DNA of 64,000 bases, taken from Garcia nutans. Lineage: Eukaryota; Streptophyta; Magnoliopsida; Malpighiales; Euphorbiaceae. The stretch is taken from assembly GCA_947685225.1 (NCBI GenBank), contig CANTUV010000008.1:44637501-44701500 (forward strand). The letters are read 5' to 3'. Positions 46,904-58,280 of the stretch are shown here, piece after piece. The position numbers were made by a program, and so were the translations under genes. Numbering within the stretch: position 1 is the first letter of the stretch; each line of letters begins with the position of its first letter. The notes under the pieces are model-generated. The model did not search any database and had not been told where the DNA came from. It saw nothing but the letters and a program-made list of their open reading frames with translations.

Positions 46904-49707
46904 TGTAATATCCCAAATTTTTTGAAAATTTCTAATTTTTGGAAATTTGATAAAATATATTATAATTAAATTGGATAAATTAAATTAAAAATTTTAAATG
47001 AAAAATGAAGGGATTTTAAATGAAAAAGTGGAATATATGTATGATATATCTATAAAATATACATAACATATAAAAGTCAACACTTTTTAAAAGAAAAGTC
47101 AAAGTCCAATGGCATTTTTATAAATAAATTTTAAAAATTAAAAATTAATAAAATAATTCAAAAATAAATTATTTTTGGATGGATGATGGATTTTTAGTCT
47201 TTTAATTTCTTTAATAAATAAATAAATAAATAAATTATTATTAAATTATTATAATATATATATGGTTATAATTAAAAGATGAAAGGAAAGAGAAAATTTA
47301 TTTTTAAACTTCTTCTTCTTCTTCTTCTCTCATGGCCGGTCACCATGGATGTTCAAGACCAAGGATTTTGATCTTCCAAGCTTCCAAGAATTGAAGGATT
47401 TCAAAGGTTCAAAAAGAATTTTTAAACATTTCCACTTGAAAAAGTAAGTTATTTAGCTTTTTTTTTTTGGATTTCCATAGAAATTTTGAATATGTGAGTT
47501 TTGAATTTTTGAAGTAGTATGTTATAATTGTTGGAATTGGTGTGTATGAAGTTATTTTGGGTTGTTAATAATGATTTTAAGGTTGGATTGAAGAAATGGT
47601 TGAATTTGGATAAAGAGTGGTGAAGAGAGAGAATTTAGGGTTATGGACTTTTAGGTTTTGAGAAATCATGGTTTTTAATTGTGAAAATTGGTTCTAAATG
47701 AGTTGTTTTGGTGTTTAAACAAGTATTTTAAAGTCAAATATTGGATTTGGTTGTGTTTAGTTAGAGTTTGAGAATGAAATTGTGATTTAGGGTTTTGGAA
47801 AATGATTTTTCCAATGTTGTTGAATTGTATAATTTTATTGGTTTAATCTTGTTGTTTGGTGATATAAGTGATGAACATAAGCTTAAAATGATTAATGGAT
47901 TGTGATGGAATGGAAAACCTTCAATGGGAGAAGGTTATGCCATTCTAGGGTTTTGTGTATAAGAGTGTATTTTTATAATATAAATGGTTTAAATGTATTA
48001 AAATATGTTACTAATAATATAAATAAACTTAATATATTAACATGAATGGCCTAGTATGAGAATCCAAAGTTAAAGTCAGGTTAACCTTAAATTTTGGATT
48101 TTTTCTTGGATGGGGTTTAATTATGGTTTAATATTGAAAATGCCATTAAATGTGATACTAAATGATTATTTGCTATCACATTTGGGTTTAGGCATTGAGG
48201 GTGGATGATTTGCTTCATCCAAGTGGTGAGGACAAGTTGGAAGGATAGGATTGGAGGTTGTTTTAAGCTTGTTTTGGTTGCTATTTGAGGTAAGTACAAA
48301 CTTTGAATACATTGGTTACGTTTGCATGACATTTGGGCTTAACACATTTTGGTTGGAAAATGTGATAAGCTACTTGATACATTGGTTATGTATGAATAAT
48401 GTGCTATGATATTTGTAATGTCATATACGTGTTAAGTGCATTGTTAAAAAGCCATTGGTATTGGCTAGATTACATTAAATGTGATTAATATGTGAATTAT
48501 GTTAAAATACCCAAAGTAATTGGGTAATGTGTTGTAAATGCAAAAATGTGGTATAATGTAATGAGATATGTGGCAACATAATGAAATGAATTGATATCGA
48601 TATAAATGAGAAATATGAATAAATTGTGTGCCTAGTATGTTATTCAATTTTTCGAGTTCTGTATTTGGCGGCATGCCTATGATTTGCCTAAGGGCTAGAC
48701 ATTGGGCGTCCCTGTGAAAATATTTTTGAGGTGAAATGACCGTAAGCCTAAAAAATAAGTCCTTGAAGCTGGGCTGGGTGAAATGACCGAGTCGTAAGCT
48801 CAGACCTAGTTGGACTATTACAATGATATTTTGCCTATGGGGCTAGACACATGGTGTCATTATCGACCAAAACAATAACTCTAAAATTTGAATAGCATAT
48901 TAGTTATCTTTGGGCCCATGCTTGTGTTTGTTTTTATGTGAACTGTGGATTGTGAAATATTTGAAAAGTATGAGAAAATGGAATGATGTGATATCCATAT
49001 GCATTGTGCATTGTCATTGTATTTTAGTTTCATTGTTATCAAGTTTGTATTACTAGGCTTTTGGCTTAGCGCAATTGTTTATATCGCACAGGTGACGGGG
49101 TAGATTCAGCTGAGCCGGAGAGTTCTTCTAGACCAGGTCGGGTCTAGACTTGTGGTTGTGTTTGTAGAGTTAATATTAAGATCAGAAACACTATCAACAG
49201 CATGTATATATTTTATGTTATTGTATATTTTGGGTATTATGCATATTATATCATGTTTTTGGATTTTATGTCTTGTAAACTATAAAGAATATTTAGGTTA
49301 AGTTATTTGAAATGGGGGTTTAAATGTGTTCTAAAATATATATATATATTTTTTTGAGAAAATTGTGGAAAAATTTAGAAGTTAAGGTGAAGATGTGGTT
49401 TATTGTTTATTGGAAGTGTTCTTTTTGTAGGATGTGTAATTGATAAATTTTTGGATGTCCAAATTACAGACAAAGTTCTGAAAAAAATTTTCCAGAGATT
49501 TTCATGTAAAATGTTTATTTTGGGTTCCTATAACAAGTAAAAAATATTTATATACCATTTAATTTTATATATTTAGTATTTGAAATTTTAAATCAGAAAT
49601 GTGAAAATTTTTATTAAACCTGTCTGTGACATTTTTATACCGTATATGCATATTTTATATATACTGAAAATATATATTGTACATATATAGGGTATAAGGG
49701 TGTTACA
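46904..49707 (+). repeat. 5' LTR of element D (2804 bp)
   Basis: Starts TGTAATATCCCAAATTTTTTG and ends GGGTATAAGGGTGTTACA. Matches the LTR of element A (reverse strand, 15719-18740) and 54569-56589. A (CTT)n stretch is near 47310. An exon-like island (48192-48289) and a degenerate hairpin ending in CGCACAG|GTGA (about 49070-49095) are present. Confidence 0.9.
48192..48289 (+). other. Exon-like conserved island in the D 5' LTR
   Basis: 98 nt between TTTGGGTTTAG (acceptor-like, AG at 48190-48191) and GAG|GTAAGTACAAAC (donor-like, GT at 48290-48291). Upstream is a donor-like AAAAA|GTAAGTT (47444) and downstream CACAG|GTGA (49090-49091). This three-part layout repeats in the A LTR and in the solo LTR. 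Confidence 0.4.
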
Positions 49708-49876
49708 TTTATTTTAGAATCAGAGCTTAGGTTTGAGGTTCTAGACCTAGGTGGGTTGATAGAGAGAGAAAATGGGAGATTTGAAAATAGTTTTCAATTG
49801 TAATATATGCATTGGCACTGACAGTTTCTAACCTCTGATATAGTAATTTATGTTGTGTTTGCAGATATAGGTAGTT
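49708..49876 (+). other. Degenerate PBS and leader of element D
   Basis: TTTATTTTAGAATCAGAGCTTAGG follows the LTR: a mutated TGGTATCAGAGC. A short leader runs to the gag ATG. Confidence 0.75.
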
Positions 49877-51060
49877 ATGGCATCTCAGGCACATCAGTCT
49901 GCAGAGGGCAGTACAAAGAGTGTAGCTCCTGATGAGGGTAGAAATGGAGCTAGAGTTGTGTCTGTTCGCGAGGCATCTGTTTCTGTGCCTGTGAGACCAA
50001 CAGCTGATGAGATCCCACCTGGCTGGGTACGACATATGGTAGAGTTGTTGAGGCAAACTCCAGTTCAGCAGCCGCCGCCTGCGCAACCGCAGTCATAGTT
50101 GCTAGTGAGAAAGTATGATAAGTTGAGAAAGTTCAGAGCTGAGGACTTTATTGGTACTATAGACCCTACTGTAGTAGAGCAGTGGCTAGACAGGGTTCAG
50201 AGAGTGTTCATTCAACTGTAGGCTAGTCCTGAAGAGAAGTTTGATTATGCCAGATCTCTTTTGCAGAGGGATGCATATGATTGGTGGAAGACAATTCCAC
50301 ATGCTCTAGATGATCCACTAGTCCTGACTTATGATGATTTCCTGCAGAAATTTGAGCAGAAGTATACTCCGAGGGAGTATAAGGATGCAAAGAAGATGGA
50401 GTTCCTGAGTCTGAGACAGGATACCAGGATAGTGACAGAGTATGAGATCGAGTTTATTCGGTTGAGTCATTATGCTGGTGGGATCATTTCTGACGAGCTT
50501 GACAGGTGCAGGAGATTTGAGGAGGGACTGAGACCCTCTATCATGTATATCATAGTAGGCTCTCAGTATCAAGATTTTTCTCAGTTGGTTGCAGCTGCCA
50601 AGAGTGTAGAGAGAGCACAATGTCTTGCAGTAGCTGCCAGGGTTGAGGAGACCAGAGCTAGGAGACCTCAGAGTGAGGCAGGGTCTTCATCAGTGAAGAA
50701 AGGCCGAGGGGGATATTTTCAGAGGTTCAGTAGGAGCCAGGGGTAGTTTGGCAAGTCAGTACAACAGCAGAGATAGAGACCTAGAGTTTCAGTGGCCAGT
50801 GCTTCGACCCCAGTGGCTCAGAGGCCTACTCCACCTACTTATGTTCATTGTGGTAAAGCACATAGAGGTGTATGCTGGTGGAGAGGTGCTTTGGGAGTGT
50901 GTTTTAGATGTGGGTCATCAGACCATTTTATCAGAGATTGTCCAGAGCTACCAGAGGATAGACAAGCAGATACTGCAGCTTCTAGACCTAGTGTCAGAGG
51001 GGGTAGTAGTGGCAGATGTTTTGGTAGAGGTGGTCAATTTGAGACTAGTTAGAAAGGAGG
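49877..51060 (+). pseudogene. Element D gag with CCHC zinc knuckle, broken
   Basis: The start is MASQAHQSAEGS, collinear with gag of element A. A Pro/Gln-rich linker (about 50055-50095) ends in a TAG at 50096-50098. The gag core is open from 50261 to 50746 (AYDWWKTIPHAL; YTPREYKDAKK; LSHYAGGIISDELDRC). A zinc knuckle CFRCGSSDHFIRDCP, with all four ligands intact, is at about 50901-50945 in the frame 50792-51052. Stops in the intervening parts are mostly TAG where element A has CAG. The role would be the particle-forming protein. Confidence 0.88.
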
Positions 51061-51116
51061 TTCTATAGCCAGAGGTAGTAGACCAGATAAGGCAGGGCCA
51101 TCACAGTGGGTTTATA

Positions 51117-54100
51117 TGATGCAGAGGTAGCCGGATGCTTCAACAGTTATTGCTGGTACTTTTACTTTATTTGGTACTTCATTTCTTGCATTATTAGACC
51201 CTGGGTTGACTCATTCTTACATCAGTGCATCCATCTTGCCTGTGAGTGATTTGTATTCTGAGTCCTTAGGATTTGATGTTTTAGTCACAAATCCTTTAGG
51301 GCATAGTGCTGTGGTGAGCAGGGTTCACTGAGATAGCTTAGTTGTTCTTCAGGATGAGGAATTTCTCGGTGACCTGATTGAGATGCCTTTCAGGGAGTAT
51401 GATATGATTTTAGGCATGAATTCGTTATCCAGACAAGGGGCTGTGGTAGATTGTAAGAAGAGATGTGTTACTTTGAGAGCACGTGATGGTAGGGATGTGA
51501 TGGTATCTAGTGAGCAGAGATATCTTTCATCCACGTTTGTTTTCAGCTGTTTCAATTAGGAGGATGATTCAGAAGGGATGTGAGGCTTATCTTGCTCATA
51601 TTGTGGATACCAGAGTAGTAGGGTCCCAGCTTGACAGTATACCCACAGTTGTCGAGTTTTCAGATGTTTTTCCTGATGAGTTGCCAGGGGTACCTCCTGA
51701 GAGAGAAGTGGAGTTTGGTATCAATTTGTTGCCTGGTACCACTTTCATCTCTATTACCCCTTATCGTATGGCACCTACTGAATTGAGAGAGGTGCAGTTG
51801 CAGGAGTTGTTGAAAAAAGGGTTCGTTCACCTTAGTGTGTTCCCGTGGGGAGCGCCTGTTTTGATTATGAAGAAGAAGGATGGCACCTTGAGATTGTGTA
51901 TTAATTATAGATAGTTGAATAAGGTGACCATCAAGAACAAGTATTCTTTGCCTCGGATAGATGATCTCTTTGATCAGTTAAAGGGAGCAGTAGTATTCTC
52001 TAAGATTGATCTGAGGTCAGGGTACCATCAGTGTAGAGTGAGAGATGTGGATATATCCAAGACAGCTTTTCGCACGAGGTATGGGCATTATGAGTTTCTA
52101 GTGATGCCCTTTGGATTGACGAATGCACCAATAGCTTTTATGGATTTGATGAACAAGGTGTTCAAACCATATTTAGATCAGTTTGTGGTGGTCTTCATTG
52201 ATGACATTTTGGTGTATTCACATAATGAGGAGGATCGTGATAGGCATTTGCGAATTGTATTGCAGACTCTGAGAGAGAAGCAATTGCATGCTAAGCTATC
52301 TAAGTGTGAGTTCTGGCTCGATCAGGTAGCTTTTCTTAGTCATGTGGTTTCAGTAGAGGGTATTAGAGTTGATCCGAATAAGGTTGAGGCTATCTTGTTT
52401 TGGAGTCTACCGAAGACTGTGACAGGGGTTAGAAGTTTTCTTGGATTGGCAGGCTATTATCTTTGATTTGTGAAGGGATATTCTATGATAGCTACACCAC
52501 TCACCAGATTTCTTTAGAAAGGAGTTAGATTTGTGTGGACAGATTGGTGTCTGGCGAGTTTTTAGCAGCTGAGGTAGATGTTGACTCAGGCTTCTATCCT
52601 TACCCTGCCTGTGGAAGGTAAACCATATGTGATATATAATGATGTTTCACATAGTGGTTTAGGTTGTGTTCTGATGCAGGAGGGTCGAGTCATTGCTTAT
52701 GCCTCTCGACAGTTGAAGCCACATGAGCTGAATTACCCAAATCATGATTTAGAGCTTGCAACCATAGTTTTTTCCTTGAAGATTTGGCGGTATTACTTGT
52801 ATGGGGAAAAGAGTTTCATTTATACGGATCATAAGAGTTTGAAATACCTGGGTGTTCAGAGATAGCTGAATCTTAAGCAGAGACGGTGGTTAGAGTTGAT
52901 TAAATACTATGACTCTTTGATTGATTATCATCCTGGTAAGACAAATGTTGTTACTGATGCCTTGAGTCTGAAGTCTTTGGTAGGTTTGACTGCTTATTCG
53001 CTCTCATTGCTTGTTAAGTTGAGAGCGTTGCATGCTAGATTTGAGTCTTGTGATGATGGTGCTTTGATGACTCAGTTGCAGTTGAGGCCAGTCTTGCCGG
53101 ATCATATTAGGGAGGCTCAATTGCCAGATGAGAGAATTCAGAAAATTGTGTTAGTTTGTCATAAGGGGGAGAGTTGAGACTTTTTTTGTGAGGGATGATG
53201 GTAGCCTATGGTACAGAGATAGGTTGTGTATTCCTGATGATGCAAAATTGAAAAGGATGATATTAGAGGAAGCACATCAGTCACTTTATATATACACCCT
53301 GGGAGTACCAAGATGTATCAAGACTTAAAGCGACATTATTGGTGGTCAAGTATGAAGAGGGATGTAGCAGAGTTTATATCCAGATATCTCACTTGTCAAA
53401 GAGTGAAGGCTGAGCACCAGGTTCCTTCAGGGTTGCTCTAACCTTTATCAGTCCCGAGTGAATATGGGAGCGAGTGACAATGGATTTTGTGACTGGACTG
53501 CCATTGACCCAGAAGAAGCATGATGCAATCCGGGTGATAGTTGATCGGATGATGAAGACAGCTCATTTTCTTCCAGTTCTGATGGATTATTCTCTTGAAA
53601 GATTGGCTGAGTTGTAAATCAGTGAGATAGTGAGGTTGCATGGAGTCCTAGTTTTTTTGGTGTTGGATTGAGATCGCCAGTTTACTTTGAGGTTTTGGAA
53701 GAGTTTGCATGATGCTTTGGGTTCTCAGTTGTATTTTAGTACTGCTTTCAATCCTTAGACATATGGGCAGTCAGAGAGAGTGATACAGATTCTAGAGGAT
53801 ATGTTGAGGAGCTGTATAATTGATTTTACCGGGAATTGGGATAGATTTTTGCCACTAATTGAGTTTGCTTATAAAAATAGTCATCAGTCCAGTATTGGGA
53901 TGGCTCCTTATGAGTCCTTGTATGGCAGGAGATGCAGGATACCTTTGTGTTGGGATGAGGTTGGAGAAGGTAAATTGGTCAGTCCTGATTTGATTAAGAA
54001 AACAGAAGAGAAAGTGAAGGTGATTCGGGGCCATTTAAAAACAGTTTCAGACCAATAGAAATCCTATTTAGAATTGAAGAGAAGAGACATAGAGTTCAGT

Positions 54101-54499
54101 GTGGGAGATAAAGTGTTTCTGAAGGTGTCTCCATGGAAGAAGATTCTGAGGTTCAGTCGCAAAGGGAAGTTGAGTCCTCGTTTCATAGGACCATATGACG
54201 TGTTAGAGAGAGTTGGACAAGTGACCTATAGACTGGCTTTGCCGCCTGAGTTCGATCGAATTCATAATACTTTTCATGTTCCAATGCTTCGAAGATACAG
54301 GTCTGACCCATCTCATATCTTGTCAGTAGAGTCCATTAAGGTGAGTCTAGATCTGACTTACGAGGAAGAACCGGTGGCGATTTTGGCACGAGAGGTTAAA
54401 GAATTGAGGAATAAGAGGGTGCCACTTGTGAAAGTCCTTTGGAGGAATCATACCACTGAGGAGGCGACATGGGAGAGTGAGCAGACGATGCAGAGTTAA
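51117..54499 (+). pseudogene. Element D pol: protease-RT-RNase H-integrase-chromodomain, broken
   Basis: Protease LLDPGLTHSY (about 51190-51220; the usual Ser/Ala after Gly reads Leu). RT from about 51700: MAPTELRE, then a TAG in place of Gln at 51912-51914, then the long block 51915-52466 with SKIDLRSGYHQ, MPFGLTNAP and an intact FIDDILVYS loop (52195-52221). RNase H is at about 52630 (YNDVSHSG, where YSDASHSG is usual) to 52860 (YTDHKSLKYL). The integrase zinc region is at about 53290-53405 in broken frames and the core is open again from 53780. The C-terminal segment GPYDVLERVG leads to the chromodomain at about 54358-54485 (EEPVAILAREVKEL, KVLWRNH, EATWESE), ending at TAA 54497-54499. The frame is disrupted about ten times. 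Confidence 0.9.
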
Positions 54500-54534
54500 T
54501 TTCCCCAAGTGATCCAGACTTGAGAGTAGGTAAT

Positions 54535-54568
54535 TTCGAGGACGAAATTTGTTTTAGGGGGAGAAAAT
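54535..54568 (+). other. Polypurine tract of element D
   Basis: 'TTCGAGGACGAAATTTG' followed by 'TTTTAGGGGGAGAAAAT' directly before the 3' LTR start TGTAATATCC; the same phrase is used by the LARD. Confidence 0.88.
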
Positions 54569-56589
54569 TGTAATATCCTAAATTTTTTGAAAATTTCTAA
54601 TTTTTGGAAATTTGATAAAATATATTTTAATTAAATTGGATAAATTAAATTAATGGTTTTAAATGAAAAATGAAGGGATTTTAAATAAAAAAGTGGAATA
54701 TATGTGTGATATATATGTAAAATATACATAACATATAAAAGTCAATATTTTTAAAAGAAAAGTCAAAGTCCAATGGCATTTTTATAAATAAATTTTTAAA
54801 ATTAAAAATTAATAAAATAATTCAAAAATAAATTATTTTTGAATGGATGATGGATTTTTAGTATTTTAATTTCTTTAATAAATAATTAAATAAATTATTA
54901 TTAAATTATTATAATATATATATATATGGTTATAATTAAAAGATGAAAGGAAAGAGAAAATTTATTTTTAAACTTCTTTTTCTTCTTCTTCTCTCATGAC
55001 CAGCCATCATGGATGTTCAAGACCAAGGATTTTGATCTTCCAAGCTTCCAAGAATTGAAGGATTTCAAAGGTTCAAAGTTTTTTTTTAGAGATTTCCACT
55101 TGAAAAAGTAAGTTATTTAGCTTTTTCTTTGGATTTCCATAGAAATTTTGAATATGTGAGTTTTGAATTTTTGAAGTAGTATGTTATAATTGTTGAAATT
55201 GGTGTGTATGAAGTTATTTTGGATAGTTATTAATGATTTTAAGGTTGGATTGAAGAAACGGTCGAATTTGGATAAAGAGTGGTGAAGAGAGAGAATTTAG
55301 GGTTATGGACTTTTAGGGTTTGAGAAATCATAGTTTTTAATTGTGAAAATTGGTTATAAATGAGTTGTTTTAGTGTTTAAACAAGTATTTTAAAGTCAAA
55401 TATTAGATTTGATTGTGCTTAGTTGGAGTTTGAGAATGGAAGTATGATTTAGGGTTTTGGAAAATTATTTTTCCAATGTTATTGAATTGTATAATTTTAT
55501 TAGTTTAATCTTATTGTTTGGTGATATAAGTGATGAATATAAGCTTAAAATGATTAATGGATTGTGTTGGAATGGAAAACCTTCAATTGGGAAAGGTTAT
55601 GCCATTCTAGGGTTTTGTATATAAGAGTGTATTTTTGTAATATAAATGGTTTAAATGTATTAAAATATATTTCTAATAATATAAAAAACTTAATATATTA
55701 ACATGAATGGCCTAGTATGAGAATCCAAAGTTAAAGTGAGGTTAGCCTTAAATTTTGGATTTTTGCTTAAATGGGATTTTATATTGGAAATGCCATTAAA
55801 TGTGATACTAAATGATTATTTGCTATCACATTTGGTTTAGGCATTGAGGGAGGTTGATTTGCTTCATCCAAGTGATTAAGGGCAAGTTGGAAGGATAGGA
55901 TTGTAGGTTGTTTTAAGCTTGTTTTGGTTGCTATTTGAGGTAAGTATAAACTTTGAATACATTGGTTATGTTTGCATGACATTTGGGCTTAACACATTTT
56001 GGTTGAAAAATGTGTTAAGCTACTTGATACATTGGTTATGTATGAATAATGTGCTATGACATTTGTAATGTCATATATGTGTTAAGTGCATTGTTAAAAT
56101 GCCATTGGTATTGACTAGATTACATTAAATGTGATTAATATGTGAATTATGTAGAAATACACAAAGTAATTGGGTAATGTGTTGTAAATGCAAAAATGTG
56201 GTATAATGTAATGAGATATGTGAAAACATAATGAAATGAATTGATATCGATATAAATAAGAAATATGAATAAATTGTGTGCCTAGTATGTTATTCAATTT
56301 TTAGAGTTCTGTATTTGGCGGCATGCCTATGATTTGCCTACGGGCTAGACGCTGGGCGTCACTGTGAAAATATTTTTAAGGTGAAATGGCCGGGTCGTAA
56401 GCCTTAAAAATAAGTCCTTGAAGTTGGGCTGGATGAAATGACTAGGTCGTAAGCTCAGACCTAGTTGGACTATTACATTGATATTTTGCCTACGGGGCTA
56501 GACGCATGGTGTCATTATAGACCAAAACAGTAACTCTGGAATTTGAATAGCATATTAGTTATCTTTGGGCCCATGCTTGTGTTTGTTTT
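54569..56589 (+). repeat. 3' LTR of element D, incomplete
   Basis: Follows 46904 to about 48935 with few differences and breaks off after 'gtttgtttt'. The following 47 bases (56590-56636) are unrelated to the LTR and recur inverted at 58281-58327. Confidence 0.9.
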
Positions 56590-56636
56590 GTCATGAGCAG
56601 TACTGCAATAATAGTATGATGCATCATACCCTTATC
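54716..56636 (+). repeat. Left arm of a large palindrome
   Basis: 1921 bp: D LTR sequence plus the 47-bp sequence GTCATGAGCAGTACTGCAAT... It is the inverted copy of 58281-60053. The 47-bp end is perfect in both arms and contains the 16-bp palindrome GTATGATGCATCATAC. The exon-like island is at 55841-55939. Confidence 0.9.
55841..55939 (+). other. Exon-like conserved island in D 3' LTR
   Basis: 99 nt, bounded by TTTGGTTTAG and GAG|GTAAGTATAAAC; the same island as 48192-48289. Confidence 0.4.
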
Positions 56637-58280
56637 ATGGTTATTTTCAAAAGTGTCTTGAAAATAATAATGGATCTGAAAAATGAAAAGTAGAGGAAAA
56701 ATTGAGTCAAAAAGTGTACCACAGCATTCGGCGGAAGTGCGCGGTTTAAAAGTTACAAACGAGTAATCGCCGGAGGGTATTTTGGTCTTTTCACATCTTA
56801 GACCATAAAATTACAGCACAAGGAGGTTGAGGGGCCAAAATATAATTAAAAGAAAGTCCAGGGGCTTGGGTTTTAAATAAATAAAAGAAAGAGACATTTG
56901 GACCAATGAGAATTAGCCATTTTCCCACTTAAGTGTACCAATGGGAAATCAACACTTACACCATCACATCTTAACCTCTCTTGGCTGCCATTTGGAGGAG
57001 AGAACACCAAATAAATAAAAGCCAAGAGCTCTCTTTGTTCTTGCTTGGCCGAATTGAAGAGAAAGGGAAAAGAGAGAGAGATTGTTTTTCAAGTAGCTAA
57101 TTTTGGTTGCAAACTTGGGTGGAGAATAAGACTTTAAGGTAAGGAAATTCATCCATGGTCCTATTTCTTTCATTGGTTATATTATTTGCAAGATACAAAT
57201 GAAAGAATAAATATGATGATTATAGAAAATTTAAGAAGTTGAAGAGAAAGTGAAAGAGATGATTTGCACATATAAGATTAAGGATAAAAAGGATGACTAG
57301 TAGTATTAGTTAGCAAAATAAGGCATCAAGCACTTAAATTTTATTATGTTCTTGACATGGATTTTATAAAAATTATAGGAAATCAAGAAGTGAGAGAGAA
57401 GGAAGCAAAGAAGGCATAAAAGAATTAGAAACAAGTGAAAAGAATTAAGGTTTGGTACTTAAATTATTGCCCTTTTCAATTAATTCACATATTTTGCATT
57501 ATGGGACTTTTGAAATGGTTTTGAAATGATGTTATTATGTGTAGTAAATATGTGGGAAAGTGCTCTTGAACCATTTGTAATCAATTGATTGTGAAAAGAA
57601 TGAAAACAAAACAAACTAGCTAAATTTGCTCAATTATCCATAAACTTTGATGAACTTTTAATCACCCCTTTGGTTTGATTTTTGAAAGAGGGACCCTTAG
57701 TCCTTCAATGGTATCACAAAAGGAGTCTAAAAATCAATTTTGCAAGAAAAAAATGAATTTCCCTCAAGTTTTGAAAATTGGGCCGAATGGTCCCTTTTGG
57801 GCACCATTCTGCAGCTTTCATTTTGGGCAGTTCGTTGAAGTGGGCAAACGAAGGAATTTTCCCATGAAATTTTACATGCATTTAGTTAACTTATGAAAGT
57901 GTTTTTCTGCAAAAATTCAGCCAAAAATAAGTTTGTTTACTTGGTCAAAACTATTGCCAAATTTGACTGATTTTAAGCAGTAAAAATAGATTTTACCATT
58001 TAGTTGACGCGCGCCATTGTGTTGCCGATTTTACGCCCGCGCCACTATTCATTTGGTCTTTTTTTTTTTTCTAAATGTGTTAAAACTTGAATATTATGAT
58101 ATGGATTGATGTTAAATCATATAAAATGACATGAAGGAGAATTGGAAATGATCAGAAAGGCATCATGACAAGCTATTCCGACAATACATGCATTATGGAA
58201 AAATCATGGCTTATTGAATATCATGATCAAATTAATTAATAAATTGTTTACGCTCTACTTGGTTATGACAGAACCCTTGA
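56637..58280 (+). other. Spacer of the palindrome, LTR-like unknown DNA
   Basis: 1.64 kb with no protein similarity. It looks like part of a long LTR: a 'ccggagggtattttggtc' phrase near 56775, a purine-rich leader with AAGG|GTAAGG-type donor near 57137, and a GC-rich island 'gacgcgcgcc...acgcccgcgcc' at about 58005-58043. The 47-bp inverted ends could instead be terminal inverted repeats of a small DNA transposon (56590-58327, 1738 bp). Confidence 0.45.

Larger units (their letters stand above)
46904..56589 (+). mobile_element. Tekay/Del-type Ty3/gypsy element D
   Basis: 5' LTR 46904-49707, degenerate PBS, gag, protease, RT, RNase H, integrase, chromodomain, PPT and a 3' LTR that breaks off at 56589 after about 2.0 of 2.8 kb. 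The chromodomain and the gag/pol signature place it in the Tekay (Del) chromoviruses. It inserted into RNase H of element C after ACTTG (46899-46903); the right target copy is not available because the 3' LTR is incomplete. Inactive: numerous stops and frameshifts. Confidence 0.9.
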
